Assembly (NCBI GenBank): GCA_900660155.1 | Contig: CABFPE010000004.1 | Location: 3,839,362-3,868,357 of the forward strand | DNA: 28,996 nt | From: Hofstenia miamia | Taxonomy: Eukaryota; Xenacoelomorpha; Acoela; Hofsteniidae | Reading direction: 5' to 3' | Shown here: piece after piece, positions 20,381 to 28,996 of the stretch | Layout of the letters: every line of letters starts with the position of its first letter | Numbering within the stretch: the stretch's first letter is position 1 | Translations under genes and position numbers: made by a program | Notes under the pieces: generated by a model | Database searches by the model: none | Told to the model about the DNA's origin: nothing | The model's input: the letters and a program-made list of their open reading frames with translations, nothing else

Positions 20381-21313
20381 TCAAACCCCAAAATAAGTAC
20401 ATGCAATGACGACATCCAACGTTAACTTTACAGTTCTTAATGAAGTGTAATCCTCTTTTATCTGCAAACTGTAAAAGTGTTCAATGAACTGTTTCATGTT
20501 CAGTTTTTCTGCCTTGCATGATTCAAGTGACAGAATTGCCAGTTTGCTCAGGTGCTCTGTTGTCATGGAATTTTTCAAATACGTTTCAAATAATTTCATT
20601 TTTGAAAAGCTTCTTTCAAAGGTTGCTTGCTGTTGAAACTGACAGAGTGACATCAATTAGAGTTAGGGAATACACAGAATGGAAAGCATCCAAGAACATA
20701 AGTAGTTCAAGTGTTGAGGACAGTCTCTTTTCTCTTTTATCTATGGTTTTCTTTATCAGAGGGATTTCATGAGTGATGTCGTCTGCATTGACGTTATATT
20801 TAGCACAAAATACAGAAATGAGTTCATCATCGAGAAATGAATCCCATTGTGCTCTCAACGCAGATATTGCTTTAAAAATCACATCCACATCATTGGAAAA
20901 TCTGTCATTGAGTCCTGTACGTAACACAATCCTGTACACTAAGCAAAATAGGATTAGGCCTACTTACAGTACTTCTGCTGCTGATAGCTTCCATTACGTG
21001 ATATTCATGGAAACAACTTGGAACATTTCTTTTCCTTCTGAGGGTGGATGTTATTTGGAACTCATTGCAAAGTTTTTCCGATTTAATGTTGCACAGTTAT
21101 AGTTCATCAGGATTTCGTATAATTTGGAGTCCTCTAAGTAGACTATCAATGAGTTCGGTAGCTCTAGCTAAGTGCATCGTTTTGTCCTGCAAATATTTAA
21201 ACATTTTTCTCACCTTCTCGAGAACGTCTGTGAAGAAAAACAATAGTGTTACGAAATTCTTGTAAATTTGTGCCTTCAGTCCTCGAGAATCAACTGCTCT
21301 GGCACCAGAGTTG
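20381..21313 (-). pseudogene. hAT-family transposase (ZMYM1-like), C-terminal half
   Basis: On the minus strand three frames join into one recognisable protein. Frame 1 (about 21313-20940) reads AVDSRGLKAQIYKNFVTLLF, FTDVLEKVRKM, ARATELIDSLLRGLQIIRN, a TAA at 21099-21097, then CNEFQITSTLRRKRNVPS. Frame 2 (20939-20616) reads YRIVLRTGLNDRFSND, DELISVFCAKYNVNADDI and LTLIDVTLSVSTAS. Frame 3 (about 20650-20381) reads ERSFSKMKLFETYLKNSMT, LSKLAILSLES and LNMKQFIEHF. The ATxERSFSK.K...TYL...M...RL..LAILS.E pattern is the hAT C-terminal dimerisation region, as in zinc finger MYM-type protein 1-like sequences. One stop and two frameshifts make it a relic, but it is fresher than most elements here. 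The N-terminal half (zinc finger, first catalytic Asp) is missing upstream of about 21313. Confidence 0.9.
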
Positions 21314-21315
21314 GA

Positions 21316-21348
21316 ATTGGCCGGTTTTTAGGTATATACCCGGCCAAT
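21316..21348. repeat. 9-bp perfect inverted repeat (hairpin)
   Basis: ATTGGCCGG (21316-21324) pairs with CCGGCCAAT (21340-21348) across a 15-base loop. It is GC-rich in an AT-rich setting and lies immediately upstream of the surviving hAT coding sequence and before a Tc1-like element. It may be a remnant terminal structure of an element, but no partner copy is seen. Confidence 0.75.
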
Positions 21349-21683
21349 ACAGCTTAGGCCCAAGCCTGCTCATTTCAAAATATCAATTATTCGTCCTAAA
21401 ACCGGTCTGGTCCAATTATTTATTTTTATTCGAAAATTAAAATATTTCAGGGCAGTTTTTGTTCCCATTGGCATAAGACAGCTTCATTATCTGAATACTA
21501 GGTATGAGAATAATTTAAATATTTTTAAAAAATTTGATTACTCATTGAAAAGATTTATATTTGCATGTAAACCAGGCATAAGCACATGTTTTAGAAAATA
21601 TCTTTATCATTGCATGAGCGGACTCTGCCCTATAAATCTCTTAACAGCCTTGATGAAATTGTTCAAAATGCGGCACAATCAGT

Positions 21684-22460
21684 TTGTTAGGTAAAAGTAA
21701 CACTAGTGGAAACAGGGTTAAGAGGGAAATATATTACCGGACGCTAAAGCCGGACGCACACATCAGGAAGAAGGTGCAGGAAAAGTTAATTACCATTCCC
21801 ATTAAATTTTTTCAGCTTAACATATTTCCCCCAAAACGCCCTGCACACATGAAATGGCAATTAGTTTTCGCTTGCAATTATCTGTTTTGTTTTATTATTA
21901 TACATATTTGGTGTATCATAATTCACCGAATTTTAAGCAAATATAGACTATATGGCTGCAAGGCTGCCCGAAAGCCACTTTTAAAAGGTATCAGGCCAAA
22001 ACGAAGAGTGTCCTTGAACAAGAAGGGCTAGGAAAGTACAGATTTCGAATTTAATATTTCAGATGAAAATCGTTTAAAACCCAAATATGTATCAAATAAC
22101 ATTCCCAGAGGTTCTAAAAAATTGATGGTTTTTGAATTTATCTGTGCTTCGGGGCTTCTAAAAATTGTCAGGGTGGATGGAAATATGCCTGGTAGTAGGT
22201 ACATCGAAATGTTAAAGACCCATGTACAGCTTCTACTTGATGAAAACAGCATATTCCAACAGAACAATGCGCCATGCGACAAAAGTTCAGAAGTTATAAA
22301 ATACGTAGAAAAATCTGGGATTGTGTTAATAAATAACTGGCCACTGCAAGATCACCTGATCTTAATAACATCGAAAACTTATTGGAAGTCGTAAAAATTA
22401 TATTGGAGAAAGCAAATTCGAAAATTTGTATGAATTATAGCAACAGCTCGAATTTGAATT
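21684..22460 (+). pseudogene. Tc1-like transposase pseudogene
   Basis: The N-terminal/linker part reads SGNRVKREIYYRTLKPDAHI and later YGCKAARKPLLKG...KRRVSLNKK (21946-22028), the usual block before the first catalytic Asp. The core reads LKPKYVSNNIPRGSKKLMVF, NMPGSRYIEMLKTHVQLLLD and FQQNNAPC (22254-22277). In Tc1 proteins this last motif is FQQDNAPCH; here AAC (22263-22265) encodes Asn in place of the catalytic Asp. A frameshift near 22355 is followed by PDLNNIENLLEVVK (22355-22396), which keeps the third catalytic residue, Glu (22373-22375). A stop near 22031 also breaks the frame. 21684 is the start of an open frame, not a proven initiation site. Terminal inverted repeats were not found. 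Confidence 0.88.
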
Positions 22461-23186
22461 TTAAGCAATTTCTGGTATAATTTTATTAAACCCTTATATG
22501 AATGAATCCCAAGGCGATTAAAATCGGTAATTCTTGCAAAAGGATACCCTATAAAATATTAATTCCAATTTTTTTTGGTTTTAATTTGATAAAACACTGC
22601 TACATCAAAGACAAACCTTTTCTGATTAAAATTTGAATTTTTTAATGAATCCGAATCATTATACAAATAGCTGTGTATATTGTTGAAAAGTTATTAGAAC
22701 ATCCATCTTTTTTTAACTGTTACTACAATAAATCTAATAACTACATTTATAGATCCTTGAGGTAATGTTTCTCCTGGGTCATCTATGTCATATATATTGT
22801 TAAATAAGCAATCCAAGTGTGTAGACAGGCTAATTATTGAATTGTGTATTTGTTATACGTGCTTTCCTGCGAAAAATGATTGAGAATGCGCGCAAACGAA
22901 GCCATTATGTTGTTTACTTATTTGAGAAGATGGATGTAAAGGGTTTCAGCTGCGAATCAAACAACTGATGGCAACTAGTTGCGAAACTAATTATATCTGC
23001 GCTGCGCGCAAACAATACAGCTGTGATATTAAATTTCTTTAACAACAAAAGTTGTATCGTTTGCGCGCACCCTTACAAGACAATCAACCATTTTTGTTGT
23101 TAAATATTTATTTGTTAATTTTGTCTACACTTGTGAATTTCCAGATAGTATATTAGCTTCATTGGGGCATTAACGAAATAGAAAAT
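22461..23186. other. Non-coding interval upstream of the kinase relic
   Basis: No coding signal. It holds three copies of a CG-containing motif between 22887 and 23069. TTTCCAG at 23138-23144, preceded by pyrimidine-rich sequence, would serve as a 3' splice site, so 23145-23186 could be a 5' untranslated exon part. That is inference only. Confidence 0.45.
22887..23069. promoter_or_regulatory. Cluster of three TGCGCGCAAAC motifs
   Basis: TGCGCGCAAACGA at 22887-22899 (+), TGCGCGCAAACAA at 23003-23015 (+), and the inverted form TCGTTTGCGCGCA at 23057-23069. A 12-13-base match three times in 183 bases of AT-rich DNA is unlikely by chance. The cluster ends 118 bases before the ATG of the kinase relic, so a promoter or transcription-factor cluster is plausible. 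A small repeat family is the alternative. No known factor is assigned. Confidence 0.45.
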
Positions 23187-24126
23187 ATGAATCTGTGTAG
23201 AGGAAAATCCTCCAAAGCAGATGAAATATTACAAGAATTTTACGACGTTGGTAATATGTTAGCTTCAGGTACTTGTACAACTATTCATAAAGTTATGAGA
23301 CTATAAGATGGAAAACAATTTGCTTGTAAAAAATTGAAAAAAGAGCGTATACAATGTGATGCAATGGTTAAAAAGGAGCTTCAAGCATTGAAGGAGATTT
23401 CTCATCCACACATAGTATCCCATGTGGACTTTATTTCTGACGAGAAATTATTGTACATCGTAATGGAGCTTATTGCTGGAGGTGAACTACTTCAGCAATT
23501 AGAAGAGCATGGGTCTATTAGTAAAAAGGGGGCTGCAAGTATTATTAAACAAGTGCTAGATGCATGTGTCTACCTTCATGAGCATGGGATTGTTCATCGA
23601 GACCTAAATCCAGATAATTTAGTTTTTAAAAATGTTTCTAAAGATTCCCCAATTATCCTATGTGATTTTGCCATGGCCGCTGTATGTAAAAATGCTTATA
23701 GCAGCAAACATTTGACAGGCCTTTGTGGAAAATTGCATTTCGCCAGTACTGAGATGGTTTCACAAAAATGTTATAACGCAAAAGTAGATATCTGGTCAAT
23801 AGGTGCGATCACTTACATTCTGTTATTGGTGATGTGCCTTTCAATATACAAATTATCTTGATTACTTTAAAGAAATATATTCAAAAGAGTTTTTGAATTT
23901 CGAAGTTTGGGGCACAGTCTCTCAGAATGCAAAAGATTTTATTAGCAGTTTATTATCTACGGATTCTTTAAAACGGCCTACCGCAGCAGAAGCCCTGCAA
24001 CATAAATGGATTCTTGAATCTGATAATGATGGCCTTCTTTTAGGCAAAGAAGCACTATCTGGATCTCGAAAAATTATGAGAGAGCTAATATCATTAGACA
24101 CAGCTATTGTGCAGAGTTATAACTAA
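23187..24126 (+). pseudogene. CAMK-group serine/threonine kinase, intronless broken copy
   Basis: ATG at 23187 opens a kinase domain with no intron. The ATP loop is LASGTCTTIHKV (degenerate glycine loop). Then come a TAA at codon 40 (23304-23306), the ATP-binding Lys of FACKKL (residue 48), the helix-C Glu of VKKELQAL (64) and the hinge VMELIAGGELLQQL. HRDLNPDN (137-144) keeps the catalytic Asp139, but the expected Lys is Asn141. DFA (160-162) replaces DFG, STE replaces APE, and VDIWSIGAITYILL is kept. Two frameshifts at about 23825 and 23853 surround GDVPFN. The C-lobe end is open from 23893 to TAA 24124-24126, with AKDFISSLLSTDSLKRPTAA and HKWI. The wording of the conserved blocks is CAMK-like (calcium/calmodulin-dependent kinase or relatives); I cannot name the subfamily. 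The full domain in one exon suggests a retrocopy, though no poly(A) tract or target duplication is visible. Confidence 0.85.
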
Positions 24127-25222
24127 AGCTCTTTTTGTTAGGTTGAAGCAAGCAGTAAGGAATAGTAATTTATTTCACGTAGTAAAATTTTGGAGAATTA
24201 TAATAATTTTTGACGAATTGTACTTTTGCTCACTCTGATCATTTTCAAAAATTTATAGGGCAAAAGCATAAAATAATTTTCTAAATTCATTTTTCTCATG
24301 TGAAAGATATTTTTTAAATCACATAAAGGTTCAAAGCATTTGCAATTGCGCAGTTCTATGAAGACGGGTAACCTAGAATAAATCCGCATTTTTTAATTAA
24401 CTTTATTTTAAAGCATAATACAGTAAAGTACGCTATGAACTATTAAACATCAAATATACTGGGGATATCTCTATTTTGCTATCAAAGCAAATACAGCTTT
24501 CGCATTATTGATGCTCTCAGAATTGATATCATTCATTGAATTTCTACAAGTACTTAGTAACAATTTTTTGTTTTCAAATATTTAGTCTGGAAAATTTCAT
24601 TAAAATTCTCCATTGAATTTGAAATACCATTCATGCCCACTAGCAAACTCAAATAAAGGGTGTTTGTATAATACAATATAGAGATATATACATCATGATT
24701 GATTTCTTTGGTGTTTAATGAGTGCATTAATAGCAAATAGGTTAAACAATTTCTAATCAAATTTAAGTGACATTTAGAATCAATAAATTTCTTATTGGAA
24801 TCCTAATTTTGTATCATTTTAGAAAATTTTACGTTGCTTGTACAACATATGCTATTAGTAATAGCTAAATACCTATCTGCATTTGAACGCATGTAATGAA
24901 CATCTCATCCATAGACTACAGTTCATTCGAAATATGTAGCTCTCTTTATGACAATATCTCAAACAGGGTGGTAAATGAGTCAACCCACTGCAATCCAACC
25001 TGAGGAACGAGCCTAAACCTTTATGGGTCGGGTTGAGGGACATTTATAGTTTTTAGAATGGACCAACGCTAACATTTGAGTAACAATTTTAATATTCCAA
25101 CATTTGAAATTAAAGATTTTAATTATTTTTGTAATTTTTATTGATTTTGTGTTTTTGTTACTGTTACTTTTATGTTAGAACTGCTTTTGGATATTATACT
25201 AGCAATCTTTCTTTGATCTTAC
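24127..25222. other. Unassigned AT-rich stretch
   Basis: No recognised gene or element. Two short minus-strand open frames (24389-24198, 24760-24554) carry no motif. A GC-richer tract at about 24965-25045 (around TCAACCCACTGCAATCCAAC and GGGTCGGGTTGAGG) looks like a piece of a dispersed repeat, but I cannot place it. Confidence 0.4.
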
Positions 25223-25465
25223 GTGGTCGCGCTTCAGTGTTTAGGCGAGTTGGCTGTAGGCCTAGTCGTGGGTCATTGTTACGCTGGCAGGTTCCACTTT
25301 GATCCCAAATATCCGATTTTACCCACAATTTTTATAATATACACTTTATTGATGTTTTCTATTTATCAGAAAACCAGAAATTTAAAGCCAAGTTTTCAAA
25401 TCATTGCAGACGATTTTGATATTATAGAGCGTTTAAAATCAATCTATAATGGTTTTCCAAAGTAA
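25223..25465 (+). CDS. Unrecognised 80-codon open frame, possible exon
   Basis: The frame opens with GTG, not ATG, nine bases after an in-frame TGA, and ends in TAA. It encodes a Val/Gly-rich start (LGELAVGLVVGHCYAG), HFDPKYPI, a likely membrane-spanning hydrophobic segment (PTIFIIYTLLMFSIY) and a charged tail (ADDFDIIERLKSIYNG). The amino-acid mix looks more protein-like than the surrounding frames. I do not recognise the family. It could be a terminal exon of a host gene, an element fragment, or chance; no acceptor AG lies between the TGA and the GTG. Confidence 0.25.
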   Translation: MVALQCLGELAVGLVVGHCYAGRFHFDPKYPILPTIFIIYTLLMFSIYQKTRNLKPSFQIIADDFDIIERLKSIYNGFPK

Positions 25466-25959
25466 AATAATTATTAAAAAGATATTTTTTATTCATAATT
25501 CATAGTAAATATATTTACTCAACGTGATTTGTTATTAAATATTCCTTAAAGTTCGTTACAAACTTTTACTATTGATAGTCAAAAATGGTACTACCAATTT
25601 TCAATTGAATTTAGCTAAAAACATCGCATGGCTTCCAATTTAAAAACCAATGAATGAACAACCAACATTAGAATAATAATTCTAATAGGCTAGAATTTTC
25701 AAGTCTATAAAATTTGCAAAATATTCTCACAGCCTGATATTTCTAAGTGAATCCAACAAAAATTTATTCTCAAGGGCAAGCATTTTTATATTAATGAAAA
25801 TCAATAATCCTGGTTTGACCAGTAAGTTTTAATGACAGTGTATATTTTTTATGCAGATATATATATATTTATAGCTTTAATCAATTCACTTTTTCGTGAA
25901 TTTAAATTGTAAACATTTCAGTTTGCTTACTGAAATGTATATTTGATGATAGTTAAATA
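25466..25959. other. Unassigned AT-rich spacer
   Basis: Nothing recognised. A short (TA)n run lies at about 25857-25870. The two bases before the mariner-like element (25958-25959) are its TA target site. Confidence 0.45.
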
Positions 25960-26513
25960 CAGGGTGGCCATGAAGTCGCGCACCAAGGTAAATATCAAAA
26001 TGTTAAAGATATCAAAGACTTAGAATTACTCGATCATGATACACTGTCTTCTCAAATTAATTCTGAGAGGCTGTGAATGAGTCATCAATTAATGTGCGTC
26101 AGCGTGATGGTCGGATCAAGCAGACTAATAATTAACTACTCTAGCTTTTTTTACCCCAAAATATCACTGACAATTGAAGAACGATCGCCTGATCTTACCC
26201 TAATGGATTATTACTTTTGTGGACACCTAAAACAGTTGGTGCACGCAGTGAAAATAGAGGCAATTGAACAGTTGCTAAGCAGAATTCGTGATGACTGCCA
26301 GAAAATCAATGATGATCAACAACTACTAAATCGTGTTTATGATAACTTTCACCATCGAATCGACTTATGTATGATTTTCTCAGTAAACATTTTGACCATC
26401 TGTAAGTTAGCTAACTTTTCTTTTGTCGTTTTATTAATAAAAATAATTTGCTAATTAAAATATTGTTTTTGTAAGCTTACATTGACTTTGGTGCGCGACT
26501 TTGAGCCACCCTG
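25960..26513 (+). mobile_element. Mariner-like deletion derivative (554 bp) with TIRs and TA target sites
   Basis: Terminal inverted repeats CAGGGTGGCCATGAAGTCGC (left) and CAGGGTGGCTCAAAGTCGC (right, reverse complement), both continuing GCGCACCAA. TA lies at 25958-25959 and 26514-26515, the target-site duplication of Tc1/mariner elements. The inside retains the C-terminal end of a transposase on the plus strand: RSPDLTLMDYYFCGHLKQLV (26188-26247), then IRDDCQKIND and RIDLC. LMDYYF.GHLK corresponds to the third catalytic (Asp) motif of mariner-type enzymes. The N-terminal two thirds have been deleted, so it is non-autonomous. Its coding remnant is open to 26454 in one frame. Confidence 0.9.
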
Positions 26514-26515
26514 TA

Positions 26516-27708
26516 TTGTAAAACTCAGCAAGTAACATTATCAATCATATTACTGTGGCATTTAACTTCAGTTACCATTGGATAATTTAAAAGTACACAA
26601 GTAAATATATTTAAAAAATTTTTCACTAGTTGGGCGTGTCAACTGACATTTGTGTTTGAATGTCTTTGCAACCGGAAATCCTTCAAATTTATTTTGAGCG
26701 TCTCTTTCAATATCAGAAAAGTACAAAAGTTCAAGTTGCTTTATTTGTATGACGTCTCTCAAATTTCAAGTGTAAGTCCTATAGATTACATTTTCATTTT
26801 TATAAACAGCTTCTGTTTATATAAGAGATGAACACGCTTCGATTTTTTCAAACCCAACCCGTCAACTATTAGGTAATTTTGGGGGGAGGATGGCTCGAGT
26901 CTAAATCTCTTGGATCTAGCAGTAAATCCAATTTGATTAAATCTCTTTCTGACCGAGCAGAATTTACTTGAGTAAAATGTGATTAGTAAATTACGAACAA
27001 GAATGATGACTAACATGCAAGAGAGTAATTTAATAATCCCAATGTTCATGCACTCAATTGATCAAATTCAACCCTCGATTACTACTGCTAATGCTAAGAA
27101 ACATACATCCGGTCATATAATTAATTGTTTATTATTTTTACATTAATAAATATCATATACAATTCTGTTAGCAGATCTTTGTTTTACCTACCCACTTTTT
27201 TAATAAATGATAGCAGGCATAAGCATAAAACTTATATATATTTACAAGCTTGTTAGAATTCATTTTCTTCGGCCCGTGTCTATCTCTGCATATAATATGT
27301 AAATAGTAAAAAAGAGGCGCACAGAGCAAAATTTCCAAATGTACGCCTTTATGTATCAAACCCCAGTTAGAAAAAGTGTTGACGATTAACATAGTGAGAC
27401 TAATTGTCAAAATATGTAGTATGTATTACAGTACATTAGTTGCCTTAAGTATATCTTTCTGTACATAAAGTTAATCGTTGTATTCTTGTGAATATTATTG
27501 ACCATCTTATTAACGCTATTAAAATAAAAATTCATGGACGATTGCAAAGATATAAAACTCCAGATATCAATGTACCATTTGATAAAATGAAGTGAGGTAT
27601 TTACAAAATATTGGGAGAATTTTCAGGTCATTTATAGTAATCGGATCAAAACCTAGAGCAAGAGATTGTTTGGAACTTTTTTAAGTTTTATGTTGGCATT
27701 AGAAGTAT
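26516..27708. other. Unassigned AT-rich stretch
   Basis: No recognised gene. Minus-strand open frames at 27049-26786 (87 codons, basic, no motif I know) and 27410-27168 are not supported by any pattern I can name. A run of seven G bases lies at about 26879-26887. Confidence 0.4.
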
Positions 27709-28174
27709 AGCTCAAGACAAAAAAAGTGGCCAAATTATAAACACATTTTTGATAAATTACAAATAGACCCTTATAAAATATATTTTAATAAAAGGATTCT
27801 AACTTCTTGAGCTATTTGGTGTTGTGATTCAAGGATGTAACTCTTTAATTCTTTCAGATCTGTGGGATGTTTTTTCTCAACAAAATCTTTCAGAATATGC
27901 CACACGTTCTCTATCGGTACTAGATCTGACGAATTCGGTGGCCATTGCATAACTTGAATATTATAATTTTTTGTCGATTTTGATGTATGAGGGGTTGCTC
28001 CACCTTGTTCTAAGCTCCATGAATAGGGATATAAGCAGGTTGCGTATGGTACAAATTCTTTGAGTATTTAGCAATATTTTGAACAATTAATTGCACCAGT
28101 GCCATCTAATAACTTTAGATAAAATCGTCAAAAATAGTCAAATTTTAAAAAGTGGCCACTTTTTTATTTGAGCT
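27709..28174 (-). mobile_element. Tc1-like deletion derivative (466 bp) with TIRs
   Basis: Left end AGCTCAAGACAAAAAAAGTG then GCCA (27709 onward); right end, reverse complemented, AGCTCAAATAAAAAAGTGGCC. The minus strand between them reads DGTGAINCSKYC, a stop, ILKEFVPYATCLYPYSWSLE, QGGATPHTSKSTKNYN, VMQWPPNSSDLVPIENVWHI and LKDFVEKKHP (about 28120-27830). These are the second and third catalytic regions of a Tc1 transposase. The second catalytic Asp (QQDNAPPHT in the family) is Gly here (QGGATPHT), while the Glu of PIEN is kept. The N-terminal half is deleted between the right TIR and the remnant. Non-autonomous and inactive. Confidence 0.88.
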
Positions 28175-28449
28175 CTATATTAAGCAGAGGAGGCCTACAT
28201 GAGCATAGGAAAAATATAGAATGCATAAATATTTTTCCCAAAATGAATGGGTAACTTGTAAAGAACGCTTTATTTTATCATATAAAAAGTTGGAAAAATT
28301 TGGAAAGTTTACTTCTTATTTTCAGTGAAAAGGAGTTCTTTCAAATACACTGAAAATGAAGCTCTCCAAAGCGATGATACCATACAATCTCCTAAATAGA
28401 CACGACTCCAAAATTATTAATAATATAAAGACCTTGTTAAAAAAGTAAC
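28175..28449. other. Spacer before the Penelope-like fragment
   Basis: No recognised feature, although the part after about 28320 may be the decayed upstream portion of the Penelope-like element. Confidence 0.4.
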
Positions 28450-28979
28450 ATGAAAGTTGTTCCATTTGATAAAGGTAATGGTTTTGTGTTCATGTTAGAA
28501 AATGATTATTGTAAGAAAATGTAAAAATCTTAAACTGAGATGAATTTGAAAGTTTCAATATCTTAAAAAAGGCCAAGAACTAAGCACCTATTATAATGGA
28601 GAATAGATTCAATGCAGTGTTTTATATATTACTGAATCAAAATAAAATAAATGAAATAATATATAAGAATATAAAATCTAGTTGGGGATTTGCATGTAAT
28701 ATTAATGGACTAGGAAAAGTGCATAAATCTGACTTATCTTTAAGATCAATTGCATCAAATAATGGATTGATGTATGAAAAACTTCTCAATACAGTATTGT
28801 CTAGTTTGCCAGAAAGCCACATAAATTGCAGTGTAGAATCAATTTTAAAAGAATTAAAAACGAAAACAGCTGATCAATATCAATTATATTCATTTTATGT
28901 TAAAAGCTTGTATACCAAAGTTCCTTTTGTTGATGCTGTTGAATATGCAATATCATTATTGAAAGTAAAAAAAAAATAA
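28450..28979 (+). pseudogene. Penelope-like retroelement, reverse transcriptase fragment
   Basis: The plus strand reads MKVVPFDKGNGFVFM (28450-28494), then in another frame DEFESFNILKKAKN. An open frame from 28596 reads GLGKVHKSDLSLRSIASNNG (28708-28767), LLNTVLSSLP, SILKELKT and YSFYVKSLYTKVPFVDAVEY. PFDKGNG, GLPKVHK..LRPI and SFDV.SL.T.VP are hallmark Penelope-like RT blocks. In the last of these the motif A Asp is Tyr (FYVKSLYT), so the catalytic site is lost. The coding sequence breaks off right after motif A and runs into an A-rich tract and (ATA)n. The rest of the RT and the GIY-YIG endonuclease are absent from the window. Confidence 0.9.
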
Positions 28980-28996
28980 TAATAATAATAATAATA
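28967..28996. repeat. A-run plus (AAT)n microsatellite at window edge
   Basis: Ten A bases followed by TAATAATAATAA... to the last base. It directly abuts the truncated Penelope-like sequence and continues beyond the window, so its full length is unknown. Confidence 0.9.

Noticed and set aside
20773..21102. 109-codon plus-strand open frame
   Set aside because: Antisense shadow of the minus-strand hAT relic, whose frames carry the conserved motifs.
23187..24126. A functional kinase gene
   Set aside because: An in-frame TAA at codon 40, two frameshifts and changed HRDLK, DFG and APE motifs make function unlikely without invoking unseen introns or editing.
26786..27049. 87-codon basic protein on the minus strand
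   Set aside because: No recognisable motif and no neighbouring support; kept only as part of an unassigned stretch.

Overview
This is an AT-rich eukaryotic window, almost certainly from an invertebrate animal. It is dominated by decayed transposable elements of animal type: non-LTR retrotransposons, Tc1/mariner, hAT, a Penelope-like element and a metazoan 'transposase-domain' gene. The frames broken by stops and frameshifts, the short telomere-like CCCTAA tract and the absence of operon structure all argue against a prokaryote. The species cannot be named from the sequence. No gene in the window looks intact.

Layout. 1-919: unassigned. 920-5430 (minus): pseudogene of a transposase-domain protein whose Ser/Asn/Glu-rich linker has expanded into about 77 copies of a 48-bp (16-codon) minisatellite at 1608-5361. 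5737-5935: Tc1-like 3' fragment. 6110-8902: non-LTR element (endonuclease plus reverse transcriptase). 9118-13039: two direct repeats, LTR-like, around a degraded gag-like interior. 13690-15610 (minus): second non-LTR element, with ORF1 zinc knuckles and endonuclease. 15640-17042: third non-LTR element, Rex1/CR1-like, with a recognisable 3' tail. 16961-19161: duplicated non-coding blocks that include that tail and end at a telomere-like tract. 20381-21313 (minus): hAT (ZMYM1-like) C-terminal half. 21684-22460: Tc1-like transposase pseudogene. 23187-24126: intronless, broken CAMK-type protein kinase copy, preceded by three copies of a TGCGCGCAAAC motif. 25960-26513 and 27709-28174: short mariner and Tc1 deletion derivatives with terminal inverted repeats. 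28450-28996: Penelope-like fragment running into an (ATA)n tract at the window edge.

The most striking object is the 48-bp array. It is open on both strands for more than 1,200 codons. The plus-strand frame has no ATG and is bounded by stops created inside repeat units. The minus-strand frame (5430 to 1507) is longer and reads straight into conserved transposase-domain sequence, so I take the minus strand as the ancestral coding sense and the plus-strand frame as its shadow. No set of genes here forms a working pathway; the window is best read as a transposon-rich intergenic region with one embedded kinase relic.
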